Counted from the stretch's first letter, positions 1-5,762 are shown. The stretch: DNA of 5,781 nt from Deltaproteobacteria bacterium (GCA_023488945.1 JAMDBZ010000053.1:1-5781); one strand, 5' to 3'. Notes: generated by a model from the sequence alone, not told the origin. Numbers and translations are program-made.

Positions 1-55
1 AGGCCGTTCTCGCCTCCTCCGCCAATGGATGGAGAGCCGCACGGGAAGAGCCCCG

Positions 56-82
56 TGGACACCGGACCACGCCGAATATAAC
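56..82 (+). promoter_or_regulatory. Possible sigma70-type promoter for yjbQ-pabBC
   Basis: A TGGACA hexamer at 56-61 is followed after 15 bases by TATAAC at 77-82, inside an A/T-rich patch (about 75-105) that stands out from the GC-rich surroundings. The 15-base spacer is shorter than the usual 17. The first gene starts 30 bases downstream, with an AAGGA ribosome binding site at 100-104. This is inferred from consensus resemblance only. The rest of 1-111 shows no gene I can recognise; short frames there could be the tail of an upstream gene, but nothing supports one. Confidence 0.3.
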
Positions 83-111
83 CTATAGCAAGAAATCACA
101 AGGAAACCCTT

Positions 112-531
112 ATGAAGAGCTGCAGAAAGGAACTCTGGTTCGAGATCCCAAAGCGGATGGCGTTCGTCAACATCACGGACGAGGTCGAGAAGGCGCTCCG
201 GGAAAGTGGGATCCGCGAGGGGCTGTGCCTCGTCAACGCGATGCACATCACCGCGTCGGTATTCATCAACGACGACGAGCGCGGCCTGCACCAGGATTAC
301 GAGCGGTGGCTGGAGGATTTGGCGCCGCACGAGCCGGTCTCGCGCTACCTCCACAACCGGACGGGCGAAGACAACGGCGACGCGCACCTCAAGCGCCAGG
401 TGATGGGGCGCGAGGTCGTCGTCGCGGTGACGGACGGGAAGCTCGACTTCGGCCCGTGGGAGCGGATCTTCTACGGGGAGTTCGACGGCCGCCGCCGGAA
501 GCGGGTCCTCGTCAAGATCATCGGGGAGTGA
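112..531 (+). CDS. yjbQ: YjbQ/UPF0047 family protein
   Basis: This 139-residue protein matches the full length of the small YjbQ/UPF0047 family, a compact soluble fold that usually forms trimers. E. coli YjbQ has been reported to have weak thiamine-phosphate synthase activity, and the true role remains unclear. The family's conserved positions are visible: His45 and Thr47 in the first histidine motif (HITA, where most members have HTTA), Asn53 in the strand after it, His81, the N-G-D-A-H-L-K block at 88-94 with His92, and the G-x-W plus EFDGRR segment at 114-128. The ATG at 112 has an AAGGA ribosome binding site seven bases upstream. The stop codon overlaps the next gene's ATG by one base, so the two are probably translationally coupled. 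The family assignment is firm; the biochemical function is not. Confidence 0.93.
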   Translation: MKSCRKELWFEIPKRMAFVNITDEVEKALRESGIREGLCLVNAMHITASVFINDDERGLHQDYERWLEDLAPHEPVSRYLHNRTGEDNGDAHLKRQVMGREVVVAVTDGKLDFGPWERIFYGEFDGRRRKRVLVKIIGE

Positions 532-2429
532 TGAGACCGACGCCGGGTCATTCGCCGGCCCTTGTCTTTTCTCCCGCAGCCGGAGAGACGGGCGCGATTC
601 TCCTGGAGACGCAGCGGCCCGACGTCAGGGACAGGTATTCGTATCTGCTGCGCGGCCCCGAACGGATTCTTGCCGCGCGCCGGCGGGAAGAAGTCGTCCC
701 CGTTCTCGAGGAAGCGGGATCCTGGCAGGCTCGGGGATACGCGGTCGCCGGGTTCGCCGCCTACGAGGCGGGGTACGCTCTCGAATCGGCCTTCGAATCC
801 ACTCCGTTCGATGAAACCGGCTCCCCTCTTGTCTGGCTCGGGGTCTACGGCGGATTCCTGCGGTACGACCACCTGAGCAGCCGATGGGCACGGATCGGCC
901 GCCCGGTGCCGCCGTGGCCTATTCCTCCCGATCCGCGCGATCTCCCGGTTGATGCCTCGCCGGTAACCCCCCGCTTCTCTCTCACGGAAGAGGACCACCG
1001 CGCGAAGGTCGAGGAGATCCGCGGGGCCATCGCGCAAGGTGATGTCTACCAAGCGAACCTGACGGGGACTTTTTCGTTCCCCCTCCGGGGCGACCCGTTC
1101 TCCTTCTATCTGCGGCTGCGGGCTGCCCAGCCGGTCGCGTACGGCGCGTTCCTGCGGACCGATCGCGTGTGCGTCGTCTCCCAGTCGCCGGAGCTCTTCT
1201 TCCGCGTCCGCGGGGATCGGATCGAGGCCCGATCGATGAAAGGGACCGCTCCACGTGGTCTCACCGATGGAGAGGATGGCCGCGCCGCGGCGGCGCTGCG
1301 GGCCGACCCGAAGAACCGGGCCGAGAACGTGATGATCGTGGACCTTCTGCGGAACGACCTGGGACGGGGGTGCCGGACCGGCTCCGTCCGCGCCCCCCGC
1401 CTGTTCGAGGTCCAGCGATTCGCCACCGTGCTCCAGATGGTGTCGACCGTCACGGGCCGGCTCAAGGCCGGGACGACGCCGGCCGGCCTGTTCCGGGCCC
1501 TCTTCCCGTGCGGCTCCGTCACGGGGGCGCCCAAGATCTCCGCGATGCGGCTGCTGCGCCGGACCGAGCCGGCGCCCCGGGGCGTCTACACGGGGGCGAT
1601 CGGGATCCTTCTGCCGGGCGGGGACATGACGTTCTCCGTGGCGATCCGCACCGCGACCGTGCGGGACGGCCGGGCGGAGGCCGGATCAGGCGGGGGGATC
1701 GTCTGGGACTCGAAGCCGGCCGGCGAGTTCCGCGAGATCGCGCAGAAGGGGAGGTACCTCATCGAGCCCCCGGTGGACTTCGAGCTCCTCGAGACATTCC
1801 TATGGAGTCCCGGGACCGGCTTCCGTTACCTGCCCGCGCACCTGCGGCGGATGGCCGCATCGGCGCGCTACTTCGGGTTCCGGTTCCGGCGGGAAAGAAT
1901 CCTGTCCGCCCTGGAGGGAGCCGTCCGGGACCGGAGAGCCGGACCGGCGCGGAGGGTCCGCCTTCTTCTCCGGCGCGACGGCGACGCGTCGGCCGAACTC
2001 CACCCTCTTCCCCCGGCGGCGTCCGACGCGAAACCGTTCCGGGTCACCGTCTCCGGCGTCGCCGTCTCCACGCGCGACCCGTTCGTCCGCCACAAGACGA
2101 CGAATCGTGTATCCCGCGACGAGGAGCTGAGCAAGGCCCGAAGCGCGGGATTCGACGAGGTCCTCTTCCTGAACGAGCGGGGCGAGCTGACCGAGGGCGC
2201 GATCACGAACCTCTTCGTCGAGATCGACGGACGGCTCTTCACCCCGCCCCTTGCGTGCGGCCTGCTGGACGGCGTGTCTCGACGGATCGTGCTGAAGGAA
2301 CGTCGAGGGGGGGTCGCGGAGCGGATGCTTTTTCCCGATGACCTCGCCGATGCCGACGCGATCTATCTCACCAATTCCGTCCGGGGAATGATTGCCGCGG
2401 TCCTGCCCGCCGGTGCGGCGGTGCGTTGA
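531..2429 (+). CDS. pabBC: Fused aminodeoxychorismate synthase component I / aminodeoxychorismate lyase (PabB-PabC)
   Basis: This 632-residue fusion performs two cytosolic steps of p-aminobenzoate (folate) synthesis: chorismate plus ammonia to aminodeoxychorismate, then elimination of pyruvate. Residues 1-140 look like the PabB N-terminal domain (GYAVAGFAAYEAGYALE). Residues about 142-410 are the chorismate-binding domain, with SPELFF near 219, SMKGT containing Lys237 (equivalent to the PabB nucleophilic lysine, which separates PabB from TrpE), ENVMIVDLLRND at 265-276, PCGSVTGAPK at 326-335 and Glu399. Residues about 415-632 are a class IV PLP-dependent lyase, with HKTTNR carrying Lys522 as the PLP lysine, EGAITN starting at Glu555 and TNSVRG at 614-619. 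All key residues are present, so both halves should work. It needs an amidotransferase (PabA/TrpG), which is not encoded here. The ATG at 531 is chosen because it overlaps the yjbQ stop. The frame is open further upstream, but that part lies across yjbQ. GGGGAG sits only two bases before the ATG, so coupling probably matters for initiation. Confidence 0.95.
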   Translation: MRPTPGHSPALVFSPAAGETGAILLETQRPDVRDRYSYLLRGPERILAARRREEVVPVLEEAGSWQARGYAVAGFAAYEAGYALESAFESTPFDETGSPLVWLGVYGGFLRYDHLSSRWARIGRPVPPWPIPPDPRDLPVDASPVTPRFSLTEEDHRAKVEEIRGAIAQGDVYQANLTGTFSFPLRGDPFSFYLRLRAAQPVAYGAFLRTDRVCVVSQSPELFFRVRGDRIEARSMKGTAPRGLTDGEDGRAAAALRADPKNRAENVMIVDLLRNDLGRGCRTGSVRAPRLFEVQRFATVLQMVSTVTGRLKAGTTPAGLFRALFPCGSVTGAPKISAMRLLRRTEPAPRGVYTGAIGILLPGGDMTFSVAIRTATVRDGRAEAGSGGGIVWDSKPAGEFREIAQKGRYLIEPPVDFELLETFLWSPGTGFRYLPAHLRRMAASARYFGFRFRRERILSALEGAVRDRRAGPARRVRLLLRRDGDASAELHPLPPAASDAKPFRVTVSGVAVSTRDPFVRHKTTNRVSRDEELSKARSAGFDEVLFLNERGELTEGAITNLFVEIDGRLFTPPLACGLLDGVSRRIVLKERRGGVAERMLFPDDLADADAIYLTNSVRGMIAAVLPAGAAVR

Positions 2430-2445
2430 GCCTCCCGCGGATGAC

Positions 2446-2466
2446 CCCCCCGTTCGGATCGGGGGG
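2446..2466 (+). terminator. G/C-only hairpin after pabBC, possible weak terminator
   Basis: CCCCCCG at 2446-2452 pairs perfectly with CGGGGGG at 2460-2466 around a 7-base loop, starting 16 bases after the pabBC stop. No T-run follows on either strand (CTTCGATCG on the plus side), so it is not a classical intrinsic terminator. It may pause polymerase, act with Rho, or protect the 3' end of the mRNA. The perfect palindrome TTCGATCGAA follows directly at 2468-2477. Confidence 0.45.
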
Positions 2467-2569
2467 CTTCGATCGAAATCGTTCCGGGAAACCATCATCT
2501 TTCGGCTTGTGATAAACAGGAGATTGGGAATCCCGCCGGATGCGGGCGACGCCGGGAGCAGGGAATGTC

Positions 2570-2668
2570 GTGGAAAAGATGGGTTTCAAGCACTGGGCGT
2601 GGATCATCATCGCCGTCGTCGTGATCGCCTCCGTCGCCGGAAGGATCGTGCGGTTTTTCCTCGAATAG
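2570..2668 (+). CDS. Candidate 32-residue single-span membrane protein
   Basis: I do not recognise this as a named family. A GTG start at 2570 preceded by GCAGGGA (2558-2564, spacer about 5) opens a 32-residue frame; an internal ATG at 2579 would give 29 residues. The peptide has a short charged start (VEKMGFKHW), a strongly hydrophobic run of about 15 residues (AWIIIAVVVIASVAG) and a basic-aromatic tail (RIVRFFLE). That is the layout of a single transmembrane helix with Arg and Lys at its edges. Nearly every codon in the hydrophobic run ends in C or G, as in the neighbouring genes. It sits alone between pabBC and the converging dehydrogenase gene, ending 23 bases from that gene's stop, with no strong promoter visible. 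Support is the ribosome binding site, codon use and composition; chance cannot be excluded at this length. Confidence 0.5.
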   Translation: MEKMGFKHWAWIIIAVVVIASVAGRIVRFFLE

Positions 2669-2691
2669 TGGGGCGGAGATGGATGACCGGA

Positions 2692-3693
2692 TCAGGCGGC
2701 CTTGCGGGCGGGGAGTTCGGGCGAAGAGCCTTTCCCGCCTTCCCCCGTTCCGGTGAGGCCCGGTCGCCGGCCGGCGTGCCCGGCGGCAAGGTACCCGGAC
2801 AGGCTTGTCGGCGTGAACCCGAACGCCGCGTAGAACGGCTCGTGGTCGCAGACGTTCTCCCCGAGGAGCATGACGAGCTGGTCCTCGGTGAGCGGGAACT
2901 TCTCGAACCGCTGGAGGAAGCGGACCAAGCCTTCCATCAGGGAGAGCGGCACGTGAAGCTTCCGGGCGGACCGGCCCGCGGATGCCGCCACCGCGTCGAG
3001 CAGACCGTCGTACGAGAACCATTCCGGCCCCCCGACGTCGAAGGCGCGCCCCGCCAGGTCCGGGCGCAGGACCGCCTCCGCGATCCCCTTCGCCACGTCC
3101 CCGGCATATACGGGCTGCAGCCGGTACGATCCGTCCCCCGGCACCGGGATGAACGGCGCCAGGCGGATGACGCGGGCCAACTCGTTCACGAACGCATCCC
3201 CGGAGCCGAATAGGACCGACGGCCGGAAGACCGTCCAGGCGAGGCCCGACCCCCTGACGATTTCCTCCGCGCGCCCCTTCGTGTCGAAATATTTCGTCGG
3301 CCCGCCGGCGCGGGCCCCCAGGGCGCTCATGTGGACGAGCCGGTCGATCCCCCACCGTCTCGCCGCCTCCACGACGTTGCGCGTGGCCTTGACGTGGAGC
3401 CGCTCGAACGTGACGCCCTTTCCGGGAAGCTCCCGGATGATCCCCACCAGGTGGACGACGGCGTCCGTTCCCTGCGCCGCGTTCTCGACGTCCTCCGGGA
3501 TGGTCACGTCCCCGAGCGTCACCCGGCAGCGGTCCCGGATATCCTCCGGGATCCGCTCCTCCGACCCGACCCGGACCATCAGCCGGGGGAGGAACCCGCG
3601 CTCGATCAGCGCCCGGCAGACGTGGCGGCCCACGAAACCGGTCCCGCCGGTGACGAGGACTTCGTTGTATTGAAGAAACGGTTCTTTTTCCAT
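2692..3693 (-). CDS. Atypical short-chain dehydrogenase, complex I NDUFA9-like NAD(P)-binding protein
   Basis: This 333-residue protein is an extended/atypical short-chain dehydrogenase with an N-terminal Rossmann fold. The dinucleotide-binding motif TGGTGFVG is at 15-22, an Asp62-Val63 pair follows the third strand, HLVGII is at 81-86, Ser123 lies in HMSALGA, and Tyr135 and Lys139 (YFDTK) form the usual YxxxK pair. The sequence after it (WTVFRPSVLFG) is typical of the NDUFA9-like group, whose bacterial members are annotated as NAD-dependent epimerases or complex I NDUFA9-subunit-like proteins. The substrate cannot be read from sequence. The C-terminal tail is rich in Gly, Pro and Arg. The ATG at 3693 is chosen because it is the nearest start to the Rossmann motif. 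It has no good ribosome binding site; a TTG at 3720 would add nine residues and is no better supported. It is transcribed alone, converging with pabBC and diverging from the fmdB operon. Confidence 0.88.
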   Translation of the reverse strand: MEKEPFLQYNEVLVTGGTGFVGRHVCRALIERGFLPRLMVRVGSEERIPEDIRDRCRVTLGDVTIPEDVENAAQGTDAVVHLVGIIRELPGKGVTFERLHVKATRNVVEAARRWGIDRLVHMSALGARAGGPTKYFDTKGRAEEIVRGSGLAWTVFRPSVLFGSGDAFVNELARVIRLAPFIPVPGDGSYRLQPVYAGDVAKGIAEAVLRPDLAGRAFDVGGPEWFSYDGLLDAVAASAGRSARKLHVPLSLMEGLVRFLQRFEKFPLTEDQLVMLLGENVCDHEPFYAAFGFTPTSLSGYLAAGHAGRRPGLTGTGEGGKGSSPELPARKAA

Positions 3694-3720
3694 AACTGCC
3701 GTCACACGCTCCGTGACCAA

Positions 3721-3776
3721 CCGTTCAAGCGGCGGGCCGCCGGAAAGAAGTTGCCGGCGCCGCCCGCTTCAAACGG
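3721..3776. repeat. Long imperfect palindrome in the divergent promoter region
   Basis: CCGTT at 3721-3725 pairs with AACGG at 3772-3776, AAGCGG (3727-3732) pairs with CCGCTT (3764-3769), and the inside can continue with GGG/CCC and CCGG/CCGG stems to a loop near 3744-3752, with several bulges. The whole spans 56 bases just upstream of the dehydrogenase start, so it would fall in that gene's leader. On the plus strand TTTT follows at 3780-3783, so it might also stop transcription toward the fmdB operon. Whether it is an RNA structure, a protein-binding site or neither is not decided by the sequence. Confidence 0.45.
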
Positions 3777-3785
3777 ACGTTTTCA

Positions 3786-3814
3786 AGTATGATGCACGCC
3801 GGGGCGATTGTCTT
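3786..3814 (-). promoter_or_regulatory. Possible minus-strand promoter for the dehydrogenase gene
   Basis: Read on the minus strand, AAGACA (3814-3809) is followed after 17 bases by CATACT (3791-3786). Each matches four of six bases of the sigma70 -35 and -10 consensus. Transcription would begin near 3779 and run through the imperfect palindrome before the dehydrogenase start. The assignment rests on consensus resemblance alone. Confidence 0.27.
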
Positions 3815-3887
3815 CCGCCGCCCCGCGAAAAACCACCGCGCGGCATCCGCGGGTCCGGTTCCGCTCCCTATTCCCTCCCCGCGGCGT

Positions 3888-3906
3888 TTGTGGCATCTAT
3901 TATGAT
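3888..3906 (+). promoter_or_regulatory. Possible promoter of the fmdB-LOG-glutaredoxin operon
   Basis: The A/T-rich stretch TTGTGGCATCTATTATGAT contains TATTAT (3898-3903) and TATGAT (3901-3906), both good -10 hexamers, but no convincing -35 lies 16-18 bases upstream. TGGCAT at 3891-3896 resembles the -24 half of a sigma54 promoter, yet the -12 half reads ATGA rather than TTGC. The fmdB start codon is about 50 bases downstream. I favour a sigma70-type -10 over sigma54. Confidence 0.3.
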
Positions 3907-3943
3907 GAGCGGGAAGCTCGATACCGCAACCCCACATCCGCAA

Positions 3944-3953
3944 AGGGAGGTGA
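3944..3953 (+). promoter_or_regulatory. Strong Shine-Dalgarno deciding the fmdB start
   Basis: AGGGAGGTGA is nearly a perfect complement of the 16S rRNA 3' end and sits four bases before the ATG at 3958. It fixes that start against an in-frame ATG at 3808 that would add 50 low-complexity residues. Confidence 0.85.
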
Positions 3954-3957
3954 CGCC

Positions 3958-4122
3958 ATGCCGACCTACTCTTTCGAATGCCGGAAATGCGGCCACAGGT
4001 TCCAGGAGATCCTCTCCTACAAGGAGTACGAAGCGGGGGGCCGGAAATGCCCCAAGTGCGGGAGCAAGAGCGTCTCCCAGCTCCTCGAGACGTTCTACGC
4101 CAAGACCTCCCGCAAATCGTAG
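3958..4122 (+). CDS. FmdB family zinc ribbon protein
   Basis: This 54-residue protein begins with MPTYSFEC, the typical start of the FmdB/Zn_ribbon_8 family. It has two CxxC knuckles, Cys8-Cys11 and Cys31-Cys34, that should bind one zinc ion. The tail ends TFYAKTSRKS, as in the short members of the family, without the long Ser/Gly-rich extension of other members. The founding FmdB was proposed as a regulator of formamidase in Methylophilus; for most members the role is unknown and nucleic acid or protein binding is only presumed. The stop codon overlaps the ribosome binding site (GAAGGGAG) of the LOG-family gene 12 bases later, so the two are probably cotranscribed and coupled. The family call is firm; the function is open. 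Confidence 0.92.
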   Translation: MPTYSFECRKCGHRFQEILSYKEYEAGGRKCPKCGSKSVSQLLETFYAKTSRKS

Positions 4123-4134
4123 AAGGGAGCGCGC

Positions 4135-4830
4135 GTGGAGGACTTCAGCGGTGTCGAGACGTGGCGGGTCTTCCGGATCATGAGCGAGTTCGTGGAGGGG
4201 TTCGAGTCCCTTCGCGAAGTCGGGCCGGCCGTCTCCATCTTCGGAAGCGCCCGGGTCAAGCGGTCCGAGTGGGCCTACGTCACCACCGTCCGGGTGGCCG
4301 AGACCCTGTCCCGGCGCGGCTTCTCCATCATCTCGGGAGGCGGACCGGGCGTCATGGAGGCGGCCAACCGCGGGGCGAAGCGGGGGAAGGGGCTCTCGAT
4401 CGGGCTCAATATCCAGCTCCCGCAGGAGCAGAGGCCGAACCGGTACCAGGACAGGTCGCTCCACTTCCGCCACTTCTTCGCCCGGAAGGTGATGTTCGTC
4501 AAGTACGCCGCCGGCTACGTCATCATGCCCGGGGGGTTCGGCACGCTCGACGAGTTCTTCGAGGCGCTCACGCTCATCCAGACCGGGAAGATCCGCCGGT
4601 TCCCCGTCGTGATGATGGGGCGGAAATACTGGGAGGGGCTCGTCCACTGGATGCAGAACACCTTGGCCGAGGAGAGGACGATCTCCCCCCAGGACCTCGA
4701 TCTCTTCTATCTCACCGACGAGCCGTCCGAGGCGGCCGACTACATCATCCAATTCCATAAGGAGAGGGCCCGCCCCGCGGGCGAGCGTCGCAAGCTGGTC
4801 CTGCCCGACGAGGGACTTCCGACGCTGTAG
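4135..4830 (+). CDS. LOG family (TIGR00730) Rossmann-fold nucleotide phosphoribohydrolase
   Basis: This 231-residue protein carries the LOG-family signatures: SIFGSAR at 34-40, GGGPGVMEAANRGA at 68-81, the Arg117-Lys118 pair in FFARKVMFVK, and PGGFGTLDE at 132-140 with catalytic Glu140. LOG enzymes hydrolyse the N-glycosidic bond of nucleoside 5'-monophosphates, releasing the base and ribose 5-phosphate. Plant and some bacterial members activate cytokinins; others act on AMP or other nucleotides. Nothing here shows a cytokinin role, and no isopentenyltransferase is adjacent. The N-terminal stretch before the first strand (WRVFRIMSEFVEGFESL) is common in free-living bacterial members. The start is GTG at 4135, five bases after GAAGGGAG, which overlaps the fmdB stop. 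It is the middle gene of a likely three-gene operon, 35 bases before the glutaredoxin-like gene. Confidence 0.93.
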   Translation: MEDFSGVETWRVFRIMSEFVEGFESLREVGPAVSIFGSARVKRSEWAYVTTVRVAETLSRRGFSIISGGGPGVMEAANRGAKRGKGLSIGLNIQLPQEQRPNRYQDRSLHFRHFFARKVMFVKYAAGYVIMPGGFGTLDEFFEALTLIQTGKIRRFPVVMMGRKYWEGLVHWMQNTLAEERTISPQDLDLFYLTDEPSEAADYIIQFHKERARPAGERRKLVLPDEGLPTL

Positions 4831-4865
4831 TCGCTCCGGGGACGTAAGAAAAGGGGGCATCGCCC

Positions 4866-5123
4866 ATGTCGAAGCGGATCGTGATCTACACCACCTCCTG
4901 GTGCCGCGACTGCCGGGCCGCCAAGGCGTTCCTCGACGGCCGGGGGATCGGGTACGAGGAGGTCGACATCGAGAAGACCCCGGACGCCGCGCAGATCGTG
5001 ATGAAGCTCAACGACGGGATGCGCAAGGTCCCCACGCTGGACATCGAGGGGACGATCGTCTCCGGCGACCAATTCGACGCCGCCCGGTTCGAGAAGGACC
5101 TCCAGGCCGCCGGAGCGTTGTAG
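4866..5123 (+). CDS. Glutaredoxin-like thiol-disulfide oxidoreductase
   Basis: This 85-residue protein is the size of a single glutaredoxin domain. The redox motif is Cys13-Arg-Asp-Cys16 in TTSWCRDC, the cis-proline is Pro56 in KVPTL, and the SGDQFD segment near 67-72 matches the glutathione or thiol contact region of the fold. The W-C-x-D-C form resembles mycoredoxin-type and NrdH-like small glutaredoxins rather than the CPYC class, so its electron donor could be glutathione or another low-molecular-weight thiol. There is no signal peptide, so it is cytoplasmic. AAGGGGG (4851-4857) precedes the ATG by 8 bases and partly overlaps a small GGGC/GCCC hairpin. It is the last gene of the likely fmdB-LOG-glutaredoxin operon, and no terminator follows it. 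Confidence 0.92.
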   Translation: MSKRIVIYTTSWCRDCRAAKAFLDGRGIGYEEVDIEKTPDAAQIVMKLNDGMRKVPTLDIEGTIVSGDQFDAARFEKDLQAAGAL

Positions 5124-5125
5124 CA

Positions 5126-5274
5126 GCCGGCCTCGCGCTCGATGCATTCCCCTCCGCTACGCTTCGTCGGGCGTCCATGCCCGACTCCGCTGCCGTTCCG
5201 CTTGCTCCGGCGTCCTGCCTCCGCTGCGCTCCACAGGCCGCTGCGGGGAACGCATCTGCGCGCGTTTGGCCGGC
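5126..5274. repeat. Inverted-repeat element in the grx-rqcH gap
   Basis: The left arm 5126-5152 reads GCCGGCC, then CGCGC, then GATGCATTCCCC. The right arm 5245-5274 carries the complement of each block in the mirrored order: GGGGAACGCATC (11 of 12 pairing), a GCGCG block, then GGCCGGC, with small length differences between blocks. They enclose a core of about 92 bases that holds the hairpin GTCGGGC-GTCCAT-GCCCGAC (5166-5185) and three copies of CTCCGCT (5152, 5185, 5219). No protein is evident and no clear target-site duplication flanks it. It may be a MITE-like or other dispersed intergenic repeat, or a structured RNA in the 3' region of the operon. Confidence 0.5.
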
Positions 5275-5310
5275 ACCGGGAGACGGGCCGCGCACCGCAG
5301 CCATCGGCCG

Positions 5311-5316
5311 TAGAAT
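5311..5316 (+). promoter_or_regulatory. Possible -10 element next to the rqcH start
   Basis: TAGAAT matches five of six bases of TATAAT and ends eight bases before the ATG at 5325, so transcription could begin at or just before the start codon and give a leaderless mRNA. No -35 match is seen near 5288-5293. Only a weak TAGAG could act as a ribosome binding site. Confidence 0.3.
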
Positions 5317-5324
5317 AGAGCCCG

Positions 5325-5762
5325 ATGGACGCGTTCGTCGTCAAGCGGGTGGTGGCCGAGCTTGAGGGATCGCTGCGCGGCGCTCTCGTCTCGAAGGTCC
5401 ACCAGCCGGCGGAGAAGGAGATCGTCCTCACCCTCTGGACGGGGCGGGAGGAGAAGCGGCTCCTCCTGTCGGCGGACCCGGAGATGTGCCGGATCCACCT
5501 CTCGACGCGCAAGGTCCCCAATCCACCGCAGCCGCCGCGGTTCTGCCAGTACCTGCGCCGCCACCTCGAGAGGATGCGGATCGCCTCGGTCTTTTGCCTC
5601 CCCTTCGACCGCTCCGCGCGGATCGATTTCGTCGCCTCCCGGCCGGACGCTCCGCACGGGCGGACGACTCTTTTCGCAGAGCTCTTCGGCCGGCACGCCA
5701 ACCTGATCTACGTCGACGAAAACGGCGTCATCCTCGAACCGTTGCGAACCGTGGGCGCCGAT
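5325..5762 (+). CDS. rqcH: RqcH/NFACT family ribosome quality control protein, N-terminal part
   Basis: The first 146 residues match the N-terminal NFACT domain of RqcH (bacterial Rqc2/NEMF; older name FbpA or fibronectin-binding protein). RqcH binds obstructed large ribosomal subunits with peptidyl-tRNA and recruits tRNA-Ala to add C-terminal alanine tails that mark stalled chains for degradation. Visible family features are the MDAFVVKRVVAEL start, SKVHQP at 23-28, LLLSADPEMCRIHLS at 46-60, NPPQPPRFCQYLRRHL at 66-81, Asp95-Arg96 (the DR pair needed for alanine tailing in B. subtilis RqcH), and ELFGRHANLIYVDENGVIL at 119-137. Family members are about 500-570 residues, so roughly a quarter is present. 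The gene has no stop: after Asp146 the sequence is sequencing adapter, so the six codons beyond 5762 are not biological. The frame and start are secure even without a strong ribosome binding site. Confidence 0.93.

Noticed and set aside
1..81. C-terminal end of an upstream gene
   Set aside because: Frames 1 and 2 run open from the window edge to stops at 81 and 87, but the fragments are too short and show no recognisable family.
225..530. In-frame upstream extension of pabBC
   Set aside because: The frame is open, but it lies across yjbQ, encodes Arg/Pro/Gly-rich sequence with no similarity to PabB, and the family N-terminus begins after 531.
1169..2341. 390-residue + strand frame inside pabBC
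   Set aside because: Arg/Pro/Gly-rich shadow of a well-supported gene in another frame, typical of high-GC DNA.
2392..3213. 273-residue + strand frame antisense to the dehydrogenase
   Set aside because: Arg/Glu/Pro-rich with no domain, and it overlaps the conserved dehydrogenase.
3888..3906. Sigma54 promoter for fmdB
   Set aside because: The -24 half (TGGCAT) fits but the -12 half has no GC dinucleotide at the required distance.
3808..3957. Longer start for fmdB
   Set aside because: The strong Shine-Dalgarno at 3944-3953 and the conserved MPTY start place translation at 3958.
3868..4860. 330-residue minus-strand frame
   Set aside because: Antisense to fmdB and the LOG gene, which have full family motifs; its composition is low-complexity Leu/Gly/Glu/Pro.
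5126..5274. CRISPR array or tRNA in the grx-rqcH gap
   Set aside because: No regular identical repeats with unique spacers and no cloverleaf; the symmetry is inverted, not a repeat-spacer pattern.
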